From: an uncultured Erysipelotrichaceae bacterium
GTDB taxonomy: Bacteria > Bacillota_I > Bacilli_A > Erysipelotrichales > Erysipelotrichaceae
Assembly: GCA_902795875.1 (NCBI GenBank)
Contig: CADBND010000086.1
Coordinates: 1-5,880, forward strand
Direction: 5' to 3'
DNA: 5,880 nucleotides
The notes below the pieces were generated by a model. That model was not told the origin of the DNA. It was given only the letters and a program-made list of their open reading frames with translations, and made no database searches. Positions 1 through 5,318 of the stretch are shown one piece after another. Position numbers and translations under genes: made by a program. How positions within the stretch are numbered: position 1 is the stretch's first letter; each line of letters starts with the position of its first letter.

Positions 1-870
1 CCTGTCGAAGAAAGGATCGCCGTATTCGATCTTGACGGAACATTGTTCTGTGAGACCGATCCGGTCTACTTCGACCATATGCTGTTCATGCACAGAGTAC
101 TGGAAGACCCTGATCATGAAGCAACTGAATTCGAACTTGAAGTAGCTGAAAAGGTCCAGGAATTCATCGACACCGGATCCTATCCTTCCGGACTCGATTA
201 TCTGCACGGACGCGGCGTCGCATCCGCATTCGCCGGAATGAGCGTCAAAGAGTTCTATGAATACGTGGATGCCTACGGACATACCGCTTCACCCGGTTAC
301 ACCAACCTCAACCGAGGCGATGCCTTCTATCTGCCGATGGTCGAGATCATCGAGTTCTTGCAGGAAAACCAGTTCAAGACCTACATCGTATCCGGAACCG
401 ACAGACTGATCTTAAGAGGTGCCCTGCAGGGATTATCCTTCATGCACATACCCGCCAACCAGATCATCGGATCCGACGAACTGCTTACGACAAGCAGTGC
501 CAACACCAAGGATGACGGCCTCGACTACAACTTCAAGAGCGACGATGAACTCATCCTTGCCGGCGAATTCATCATCAAAAACCTGAAGATGAACAAGGTC
601 GCCGTCATTGCCCAGGAGATCGGTATGCAGCCGGTATTATCCTTCGGCAATTCCTCAGGCGATTACTCCATGGCTACTTACACCTGCAGCAACAACCCGC
701 ATAAGGCAATGGCCTTCATGCTGTGCTGCGATGACACGGAAAGAGAAAACGGCAACCCCGACAAAGCCGCCAGTATGCTTAAAGCATGTGAAGAAAACGG
801 ATGGATCCCGATCTCTATGAAAGATGACTGGAAGACGATCTACGGCGACGAAGTTAAAAGAGTCAAATAA
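1..870 (+). CDS. HAD-superfamily phosphatase (SerB-like, C1 cap), 5' end outside window
   Basis: The reading frame is open from base 1, so the N-terminus lies before the window; 289 codons are visible. Codon numbers here count from base 1. HAD motif I is FDLDGT at codons 9-14, with Asp10 the expected nucleophile and Asp12 the acid/base. Motif II is VSGT at 130-133, motif III Lys is probably 196 or 199, and motif IV is GNSSGD at 216-221. The roughly 110 residues between motifs I and II fit a C1 cap, as in phosphoserine-phosphatase-like members (PF12710 type). The family hydrolyses phosphate monoesters using Mg2+; the substrate cannot be read from sequence. The segment after motif IV (CCDD, then a GWIPISMKDDW stretch near the end) is conserved in my recollection of a Bacillota/Bacteroidota subgroup that often carries an export signal, but the part that would show one is missing here. 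A TTG at 43 cannot be the start because motif I lies before it. The gene ends in TAA, 23 nt before a strong terminator. Confidence 0.9.
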   Translation, partial: PVEERIAVFDLDGTLFCETDPVYFDHMLFMHRVLEDPDHEATEFELEVAEKVQEFIDTGSYPSGLDYLHGRGVASAFAGMSVKEFYEYVDAYGHTASPGYTNLNRGDAFYLPMVEIIEFLQENQFKTYIVSGTDRLILRGALQGLSFMHIPANQIIGSDELLTTSSANTKDDGLDYNFKSDDELILAGEFIIKNLKMNKVAVIAQEIGMQPVLSFGNSSGDYSMATYTCSNNPHKAMAFMLCCDDTERENGNPDKAASMLKACEENGWIPISMKDDWKTIYGDEVKRVK

Positions 871-893
871 CTGAAAGAAAAAAACAGAAAGAA

Positions 894-931
894 AAAACGC
901 AAGGTACATATCAGATCGTACCTTGCGTTTT
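894..931. terminator. Bidirectional intrinsic terminator
   Basis: Perfect inverted repeat: left arm 894-907 (AAAACGCAAGGTAC), 10-nt loop 908-917, right arm 918-931. The A-rich flank on the left and T-rich flank on the right supply a U-tract in either direction. It sits between two convergent genes, the HAD phosphatase ending at 870 and hsp20 ending at 943, and very likely stops transcription from both. Confidence 0.9.
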
Positions 932-942
932 CATATCACTTT

Positions 943-1395
943 TTATTCGATCATGATGGCGTTTCGATTGCTGAGCTTTTCTTCGTCCTTCTTAGGAATG
1001 GACAGCCTCAATACGCCATCTTCAAAGTGGGCATGGACTTCTTCGTTGGTGACACTTTCGCCGACATAGAAGCTTCTCGACATCGTACCGGAATACCTTT
1101 CCTGACGAACGATCTTTCCTTTCTCGTTCTTGTCATTTTCTTCCAGTCCCTTAGCCGCCGTAACGGTCATATAGCCATCATTCAGTTCGATATTGATCTC
1201 TTCCTTCTTGAAGCCCGGCAGATCGATCTCCACTTCATAGTGATCGCCGTTCTCCTTGACATCCATCAGCATCTCTCTGCCTGAATGCTTACCATACAAT
1301 TTGCGGTCCATGTTCTCCATCTCACGATCCATCAGATCGAAGTTTCTGAACCAATCATCAAATAAGTTCTCCTCAAATACTTTAGGTGTTAACAT
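943..1395 (-). CDS. hsp20: Hsp20 / alpha-crystallin small heat-shock protein
   Basis: ATP-independent cytoplasmic holdase that binds unfolding proteins and keeps them refoldable. The 150-residue product has a short N-terminal arm (MLTPKVFEENLFDDWF, a typical bacterial Hsp20 opening) and an alpha-crystallin domain from about residue 40 to 135. That domain includes EIDLPGFKKEEI, where the beta strands begin, and the hallmark GVLRLSIPK near its end. The C-terminal I-x-I motif (IMI, before the last Glu) docks subunits into oligomers. Two in-frame ATGs are present, at 1401 and 1395. The AGGAGG at 1405-1410 is 3 nt from the first and 9 nt from the second, so 1395 is chosen; starting at 1401 would add Met-Thr. 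The gene has its own sigma-A promoter under a CIRCE operator, so heat induction through HrcA is inferred. It ends in TAA beside a bidirectional terminator. Confidence 0.95.
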   Translation of the reverse strand: MLTPKVFEENLFDDWFRNFDLMDREMENMDRKLYGKHSGREMLMDVKENGDHYEVEIDLPGFKKEEINIELNDGYMTVTAAKGLEENDKNEKGKIVRQERYSGTMSRSFYVGESVTNEEVHAHFEDGVLRLSIPKKDEEKLSNRNAIMIE

Positions 1396-1404
1396 AGTCA
1401 TTTA

Positions 1405-1410
1405 CCTCCT
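1405..1410 (-). promoter_or_regulatory. Shine-Dalgarno site deciding the hsp20 start
   Basis: On the minus strand the sequence reads AGGAGG TAA ATG ACT ATG. Spacing is 3 nt to the first ATG (1401) and 9 nt to the second (1395). The second spacing is near optimal and the first too short, so initiation should mainly use 1395. Confidence 0.8.
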
Positions 1411-1421
1411 TTACTTTTCTT

Positions 1422-1467
1422 CATTGTTCATATGAATGAACTATGTTTCCAAGCAAGGGAATGGAGG
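1422..1467 (-). promoter_or_regulatory. Possible SD-masking structure in hsp20 leader (RNA thermometer candidate)
   Basis: Read as minus-strand mRNA. A hairpin at 1422-1445 pairs GUUCAU with AUGAAC across a 4-nt loop, and CAU/AUG extends the stem past one A-A mismatch. Just 5' of it, CCUCC (1463-1467) is an exact complement of the GGAGG in the ribosome site; beyond one mismatch, UU/AA adds two more pairs. This would place the start region in a closed helix with the small hairpin inside the enclosing loop. Many bacterial hsp20 leaders contain such temperature-sensitive structures (ROSE, FourU). This one matches no named class that I can recognise, and folding was judged by eye only. Confidence 0.35.
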
Positions 1468-1521
1468 GTTTGGATTCTATATCTAACCTTAGGATCTTCT
1501 CTTATTTCCTTGTACAATTAT

Positions 1522-1550
1522 GTTATAGATCAATTTTTTAGCAATGTCAA
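1522..1550 (-). promoter_or_regulatory. Sigma-A promoter of hsp20
   Basis: On the minus strand, a perfect -35 TTGACA (1545-1550) is followed by a 17-bp spacer and -10 TATAAC (1522-1527, 5 of 6 consensus). The predicted transcript starts near 1515, giving a leader of about 120 nt. The -35 box lies within the CIRCE operator, so HrcA binding would block polymerase directly. Confidence 0.85.
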
Positions 1551-1564
1551 GTGGAGAGTGCTAA
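1538..1564 (-). promoter_or_regulatory. CIRCE operator (HrcA binding site)
   Basis: On the minus strand the left arm TTAGCACTC (1556-1564) matches the CIRCE consensus exactly. It is followed by the canonical 9-nt spacer (1547-1555) and a right arm CATTGCTAA (1538-1546), which matches consensus GAGTGCTAA at 7 of 9 positions. HrcA represses groESL/dnaK and some small-Hsp genes through this element in Bacillota. The site covers the hsp20 -35 box. Its outer left end overlaps the TAG stop codon of the upstream YgjV-family gene. Confidence 0.85.
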
Positions 1565-2064
1565 TTTTCTTTATCTTTTTTTAAAGCGTTGTAGAAGTAA
1601 GAGAATGAACTCACCGCATCGAAGAAAACACCCGCATATGCCATGATCGCAAAATCATATACCGCCCAGCACAAAGCCGCAAAACCGCTCACCAGCTGGA
1701 TATGTCTTGTCGTCGACCTTCTGTTTAAAAAGATCAGAGACTGTGCGACATTGGCGATGATCGGAAAAACACCTACGATCCCCAGATTATTGAAATACAG
1801 ACCGAAAACGATCGACAAAACGATGAATATATAAGGAAGTCCCTTAAAAGAAACGGAAAAGAAAGACAGGATGTTTCTGCTCAGTCCAAGCGCATCGATC
1901 ACCAGCGCACTGTATCCCTTCAAGATGATCGAAGAAGTCATCATCAGAAGAATGGATAAAGACTGCAGCTTCAGAATCTGCTTCTTATCGTTTTTCGTAG
2001 ATGAATGGATCGCCACCAACTGACCCGCGACGGTCAGTATATTTGCAGCCAAAAGCTCATACAT
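1561..2064 (-). CDS. YgjV-family inner membrane protein
   Basis: Integral membrane protein of 167 residues. Hydrophobic segments, numbered from the ATG at 2064, lie at about 3-19, 35-58, 77-92, 94-113 and 124-145, giving roughly five helices. A charged loop with KNDKKQILKLQ follows the first helix, and NRRSTTRH lies between the fourth and fifth. The order of a first helix, a KN-KK-IL-LQ loop, a second helix ending in LKGYSA, then an SRNI motif is what I recall for the YgjV family (PF10688 type), whose function is unknown. Assignment is by pattern, not alignment. ATG 2064 is preferred over the upstream in-frame TTG at 2070. No Shine-Dalgarno precedes either, and an extended -10 sits exactly 6 bp before the ATG, suggesting a leaderless transcript. 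The gene ends in TAG within the CIRCE, and no terminator separates it from hsp20. Confidence 0.75.
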   Translation of the reverse strand: MYELLAANILTVAGQLVAIHSSTKNDKKQILKLQSLSILLMMTSSIILKGYSALVIDALGLSRNILSFFSVSFKGLPYIFIVLSIVFGLYFNNLGIVGVFPIIANVAQSLIFLNRRSTTRHIQLVSGFAALCWAVYDFAIMAYAGVFFDAVSSFSYFYNALKKDKEN

Positions 2065-2070
2065 ACTCAA

Positions 2071-2079
2071 ACTATAGCA
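2071..2079 (-). promoter_or_regulatory. Extended -10 promoter of the YgjV-family gene
   Basis: The minus strand reads TGCTATAGT: a TG-n extension plus hexamer TATAGT (2071-2076, 5 of 6). No good -35 is seen at 16-18 bp, which is acceptable for an extended -10. Six bases separate the hexamer from ATG 2064, so the predicted first transcribed base is the A of the start codon. Confidence 0.55.
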
Positions 2080-2098
2080 CAGTCATCCCGATCTTATG

Positions 2099-2104
2099 TA
2101 AAAT
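2099..2104 (+). promoter_or_regulatory. -10 element of the lipoprotein serine hydrolase gene
   Basis: TAAAAT (5 of 6 consensus) lies exactly 6 bp before ATG 2111, which predicts transcription starting on the A of the start codon. There is no recognisable -35 at normal spacing and no Shine-Dalgarno before the ATG. The matching layout of the divergent gene strengthens the call. Confidence 0.45.
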
Positions 2105-2110
2105 TTAGAT

Positions 2111-2719
2111 ATGAGATCAAGATACAGAAACAATATGACCCTCCTCCTGATCGCTCTCCTCATTCTTTCCGGCTGCAGCCCGAAACAAGAAACAGAAGAT
2201 GAAATAAAGGAAGAGACGACCGAAGAGATAAGACCTTTCACGATCACAGAAATGGAAAGCATTCCCTCTTTTCAATGGCTCAGGGAAGCATCCTTCCCCG
2301 ACCGCCTGACAGAGATCGACGATACCCTCGCCATGAACTCCACGCTTTCCTTTTTCGGATATGCCGGTCAGGGCATCCTCTATCTGGAAAGCGATCCGTC
2401 TGTGGAAAGTTTCGATCTCTACATCGATTCGCACAAAGTCGAAGAGATCCAAACCGGAAAGACCTATCAGATCGAATATGGCAATATCGCCATCAACGGA
2501 AACAATACACTCCAAGTATCCAATATCATCGGAGAAGGAAACGTCAGAGTCTGTGTCCCCTATCCCGAACTGATAGAAGGCGATCTCGTTCAGGAAGGAT
2601 TCCATCCCGAGACCTTCGAACTTATATCTGATATCATTGCATCCGACATCGAATACGGATTCACGAGTGCCCAGCTGGCAGTGATCCGGCATGGAAAACT
2701 CATTTACACGAACACCTAG
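2111..2719 (+). CDS. N-terminal fragment of the split lipoprotein: signal, beta domain and first hydrolase strand
   Basis: This is what ordinary translation would yield: 202 residues ending at the TAG. It keeps the lipoprotein signal and beta-sandwich domain but stops just after the first hydrolase strand (AVIRHGKLIYTNT), before the catalytic SLTK. Any product would be a membrane-anchored, catalytically dead lipoprotein. ATG 2111 is preferred to the in-frame ATG at 2135 because it supplies the basic n-region and sits correctly behind the -10 element. Confidence 0.6.
   Translation: MRSRYRNNMTLLLIALLILSGCSPKQETEDEIKEETTEEIRPFTITEMESIPSFQWLREASFPDRLTEIDDTLAMNSTLSFFGYAGQGILYLESDPSVESFDLYIDSHKVEEIQTGKTYQIEYGNIAINGNNTLQVSNIIGEGNVRVCVPYPELIEGDLVQEGFHPETFELISDIIASDIEYGFTSAQLAVIRHGKLIYTNT
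2717..2719 (+). other. Premature amber codon (probable ancestral Trp TGG)
   Basis: The TAG lies in frame between ...LIYTNT and GALNSYEKDG.... One G-to-A change from TGG accounts for it and restores the Trp-Gly expected in this family. The downstream frame stays open for 444 codons with every catalytic motif. The only nearby restart candidate is TTG at 2726 (442 residues), and its AGGGAG (2718-2723) is only 2 nt away, too close to work well. Neither a restart there nor one at a later ATG would carry a signal peptide. Confidence 0.8.
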
Positions 2720-4055
2720 GGAGCCTTGAATTCCTACGAAAAAGACGGCACACGCATCGCAGATCCTGTACCCGCAGACGATGACACGATGTATGATCTG
2801 GCATCCCTTACCAAAATGTTTTCCGTCAACTACGCTCTTCAGAAACTGGTTAGCGAAAACAAAGTCTCTTTAGACGATACGATCGCATCACATCTTGGCG
2901 AAGGTTTCTACGAAGATACATTAGACTTCTCTTACGATTTCGGAACAGAAGTCTCTCTGGAAACACAGAAAAGATGGAAGGCATCCTTGACGATCGAAGA
3001 TCTTCTGAAACATCAGGGCGGCTTCCCGCCGGATCCCCGCTACTTCAATCTCTATGTCGATGCGCCAAGTCAGATCTATTCCTTAGATGCCTACAACATT
3101 CTCTACAGCGGAAGCGATCACAGTGAGGAAACAAAAGAGGCGACTCTTGAAGCGATCTTCAAGACGCCTTTACAATATGAACCCCGGACAAGATATCTCT
3201 ATTCCGATGTCGACTACATGGTCTTAGGCTTCCTAATTGAAAAAGTGAGCGGACAGGACCTTCAGACCTATCTGAAAGAAAACTTCTTCGATCCCCTTGA
3301 ACTCAAACGCATCAGCTACGATCCGCTTTCAAACGGATTTGAAAAAGACGACTGTGCCGCCACGGAATTAAACGGCAACACCAGAGACGGAGTCATCGAC
3401 TTCCCCGGCGTCAGGGAATACACATTACAAGGTGAAGTCCATGACGAAAAAGCCTGGTACAGCATGAACGGCATATCCGGACATGCGGGACTGTTTGCCA
3501 GCGCGAAAGATCTCGCCAAACTTGCCTATGTCATGTTTACAGGAGGTTATGGACAATACCGCTTCTTCGACCGCAACGTGATCGATGTCTTCACTGCTCC
3601 GGCAGGTATCGGGACAGCCAATTCCGCCCTTGGCTGGGCAAGACAGGGAGACGATCAGAGAAGCTGGTATTACGGCTCATCCGCCTCACCCGATACGATC
3701 GGTCATCAGGGCTGGACGGGAACTCTGGTGATGATCGATCCCCAAAGAGATATCGTCATGGTCTATCTGACCAACGAGAGGAATACACCGCTCAGAGATA
3801 AGTACGCCAACGCCAATGACTTCGACGGACTCTATTACACCGCATCCACACTCGGATTCGTGCCGGAGCTGTTCTCCATCGGACTCGATCAGGACAGTGA
3901 TGTGAAAAAACAGCTGTTGTCCCTGCTCACATCGATGGTGACAGACAGCGAAAAACTGATACCGAACAACACGGATACTTCTCATCCGGCCTACCGCAAC
4001 TATCAAAGCAAGCTTTCCGTCTTGGATAAATGGAAAAAGAAATACGGGGAATGAT

Positions 4056-4643
4056 ATGGACGAAAGAATGAAAAAACAGCTCTCCTTCATCCTGGAGATC
4101 GACAAAGAAAAAAACATCTTCCGCCAGACAAGTCTGAGCGGACATGGCAGAAAAGAAAACGATGCCGAACATGCCTGGCACATGGCCATCATGGCCTATC
4201 TGCTCAAGGAGTATTCCAATGAACCGGTCGACATCGCCAGAGTCATGATCATGACTCTGATCCACGACATCGTCGAGATCGACGCCGGGGACACCTACGC
4301 CTATGACGAGGAAGGACTCAAGAGCCAGAAAGAAAGAGAAGAAGCCGCCAAGGAAAGGATCTTCTCCCTGCTTCCGGAAGATCAGAAGAAAGAGATGATC
4401 TCTCTCTTCGATGAATTCGAAGCCTATGAAACACCGGAATCCAGATTCGCACATGCGATGGACAATTTCCAGCCACTGCTCCTCAATCACTCAAACAACG
4501 GCGGAGACTGGAAAGAACACGACGTCGATGTCAGATCAGTCTATGCCCGCCAAAACAAGACAGCACTGGGATCAGAGAAACTCTTTGCGGTCACCAATTC
4601 CATCCTAAAGGAACATATTCAAAACGGCGATCTGAAACAGTGA
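4056..4643 (+). CDS. HD-domain phosphohydrolase (YfbR/HDDC2-like)
   Basis: 195 residues, the usual size for small single-domain HD hydrolases. The metal-binding set is visible: His39 in ENDAEHAW, His70-Asp71 in LIHDIVEIDAGD, and Asp136 in FAHAMDNFQP. Glu74 and Asp79 occupy the positions of YfbR catalytic residues. The family dephosphorylates nucleoside 5'-monophosphates in the cytoplasm with a divalent metal. The Trp beside the first Arg that gives YfbR its deoxyribose preference appears absent here (Arg23-Gln-Thr), so deoxynucleotide specificity should not be assumed. The ATG follows the hydrolase stop with a single base between (TGA T ATG), and a GGGGA five bases upstream lies inside the preceding gene. 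Translational coupling and cotranscription are therefore likely. It ends in TGA. Confidence 0.88.
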   Translation: MDERMKKQLSFILEIDKEKNIFRQTSLSGHGRKENDAEHAWHMAIMAYLLKEYSNEPVDIARVMIMTLIHDIVEIDAGDTYAYDEEGLKSQKEREEAAKERIFSLLPEDQKKEMISLFDEFEAYETPESRFAHAMDNFQPLLLNHSNNGGDWKEHDVDVRSVYARQNKTALGSEKLFAVTNSILKEHIQNGDLKQ

Positions 4644-4656
4644 TTATCGGATTCTT

Positions 4657-4685
4657 TTTTCAGCAATGAAAAACAGCGATACAAT
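4657..4685 (+). promoter_or_regulatory. Probable promoter of the downstream membrane protein gene
   Basis: -35 TTTTCA (4657-4662, 4 of 6), a 17-bp spacer, and -10 TACAAT (4680-4685, 5 of 6). The predicted start is near 4692, leaving a leader of under 20 nt that begins almost at the ribosome site. No convincing terminator separates this from the HD gene, so read-through may also contribute. Confidence 0.5.
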
Positions 4686-4694
4686 GAAAATAAC

Positions 4695-4700
4695 AGGAGG
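4695..4700 (+). promoter_or_regulatory. Strong Shine-Dalgarno site
   Basis: AGGAGG, 8 nt before ATG 4709. It fixes that start and shows that this genome uses canonical ribosome sites, in contrast to the two genes flanking 2065-2110. Confidence 0.85.
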
Positions 4701-4708
4701 ATAAGTAT

Positions 4709-5254
4709 ATGAAAAGAACTGCTGGATTTTTGAAATTTCTGTGTACCTTTACACTGGTCTTTGAAGCGATCGCTGCTGTATCGATGCTGATCGCTGCCTG
4801 CGCTCTTCTATTCATGGGCAACTTCTCTGAACTCACAAATGTGCCCGGTAACATGATCACTGTCGATTCGACGAACCTGACACCGGAACAGCTGGACGCC
4901 ATGAAACCGGTCATGCTGGTGACGGTCGTCTTTTTCCTGGCCTCGATCTTACTTGCACTGTATGGCACGCTGAAGACCAGAACGGCTCTCGATGAATGCA
5001 AGAATGAAAGACCGTTCTCTCAATTATGTGTAGACAGCCTCAAGACTTCTGCCCGCATGGAGATCATAAGCGGTATCGTCGGTATCCTCGCTTCCATCGT
5101 TATCAGTATCGTCAGTGCACCGATCAGAGTCAACGGTGCCTCTGTCGGAAGCTCCATGGGAACACTCAACCTGACATGGTTACTTTATGCTGTAGAGAAA
5201 TACCTGCTCTACCATGTCGCAGAATACGGCCGCTCTCTGGAAAACAGAGGATAA
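4709..5254 (+). CDS. Four-helix membrane protein, DUF2975-like
   Basis: 181 residues. Predicted membrane helices lie at about 9-36, 67-88, 116-137 and 152-170. The 30-residue loop after helix 1 is acidic and polar (NVPGNMITVDSTNLTPEQLD). The loop after helix 2 carries ECKNERPFS followed by a CVDSLKTSARME stretch. A short loop ending in PFS, then an amphipathic LK-SAR segment leading into helix 3, resembles the DUF2975 arrangement. The resemblance is only by pattern and the function is unknown. There are no catalytic motifs. Start ATG is set by the AGGAGG 8 nt upstream. The stop TAA is followed after 8 nt by the left arm of a terminator that has been cut by an insertion sequence. Confidence 0.8.
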   Translation: MKRTAGFLKFLCTFTLVFEAIAAVSMLIAACALLFMGNFSELTNVPGNMITVDSTNLTPEQLDAMKPVMLVTVVFFLASILLALYGTLKTRTALDECKNERPFSQLCVDSLKTSARMEIISGIVGILASIVISIVSAPIRVNGASVGSSMGTLNLTWLLYAVEKYLLYHVAEYGRSLENRG

Positions 5255-5262
5255 GATAATAC

Positions 5263-5283
5263 AAAAAAGACCGTCCGAGCCTG
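5263..5283 (+). terminator. Left half of an intrinsic terminator, disrupted by the IS
   Basis: An A6 run followed by GACCGTCCGAGCC looks like the A-tract and 5' arm of a terminator. The matching right arm (expected CGGACGGTC plus T-run) is absent, because the sequence changes to the insertion-sequence end at about 5284. Inferred from half a stem, so the call is tentative. Confidence 0.45.
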
Positions 5284-5308
5284 TGTCGTGAACCCTATTA
5301 TTTGGACA
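5284..5308 (-). repeat. Candidate right terminal inverted repeat of the IS
   Basis: On the plus strand the element opens with TGTCGTGAACCC, then an AT-rich stretch and TTGGACA at 5302-5308. This resembles the ends of IS150-group elements. The partner repeat at the other end is outside the window, so the call rests on position and resemblance only. Confidence 0.5.
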
Positions 5309-5318
5309 AGTAATTAAG

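Larger units (their letters stand above)
2111..4054 (+). pseudogene. Lipoprotein serine hydrolase (PBP4B / class C beta-lactamase superfamily), split by an in-frame TAG
   Basis: One reading frame of 647 codons, interrupted only at codon 203. Residues 1-22 form a lipoprotein signal: basic n-region RSRYR, hydrophobic stretch, lipobox LSGC with Cys22. An acidic linker follows (about 23-40), then a predicted beta-sandwich domain at about 78-152 containing FDLYID and NGNNTLQVSN. The serine hydrolase domain runs from about 170 to the end. Its active-site motifs are SLTK at 232-235 (Ser232 nucleophile, Lys235 base), YSD at 364-366 in the YxN position, and HQG at 532-534 in the K/H-x-G position. The layout resembles PBP4B (YfeW-like) D-alanyl-D-alanine carboxypeptidases and related esterases, acting outside the membrane on peptidoglycan peptides or esters. 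Codon 203 aligns with the usual Trp of the family's Y-x-x-W-G-x-x-N start. Translation resuming in the same frame with all motifs intact suggests a recent single-base change, suppression, or a sequence error. Confidence 0.85.

Noticed and set aside
43..45. TTG as the start of the HAD phosphatase
   Set aside because: The catalytic FDLDGT motif is encoded before it, and the frame is open to base 1.
1486..1500. CCTAAGG palindrome and nearby AGGA/TCCT pairing in the hsp20 leader
   Set aside because: Stems of only 4 bp or less; no support for a separate regulatory element.
2117..2692. 191-codon open frame on the minus strand opposite the lipoprotein gene
   Set aside because: Lies wholly antisense to a better-supported gene, has no ribosome site or recognisable domain, and its composition is that of a shadow frame.
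2111..4054. Reassignment of TAG to an amino acid in this organism
   Set aside because: The YgjV-family gene ends in TAG, and reading past it would run through a CIRCE operator and a promoter. Stop usage elsewhere in the window (TAA, TGA) is ordinary.
2720..4054. The part after the TAG as an independent, normally translated gene
   Set aside because: No signal peptide, no properly spaced ribosome site and no promoter; it begins in mid-domain, one strand before the active site. Best treated as the rest of a split gene.
3686..4490. Two overlapping long minus-strand frames (3686-4192 and 3927-4490)
   Set aside because: They run antisense through the hydrolase motifs and the HD domain. Their Phe/Ser/Asp/His-rich translations reflect codon usage of the opposite strand and match no family.
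4627..4660. Terminator between the HD gene and the 4709 gene (T6 run at 4655-4660)
   Set aside because: Only a 4-bp CGAT/ATCG pairing lies before the T-run, too weak for an intrinsic terminator. The T-run is better explained as part of a promoter -35 region.
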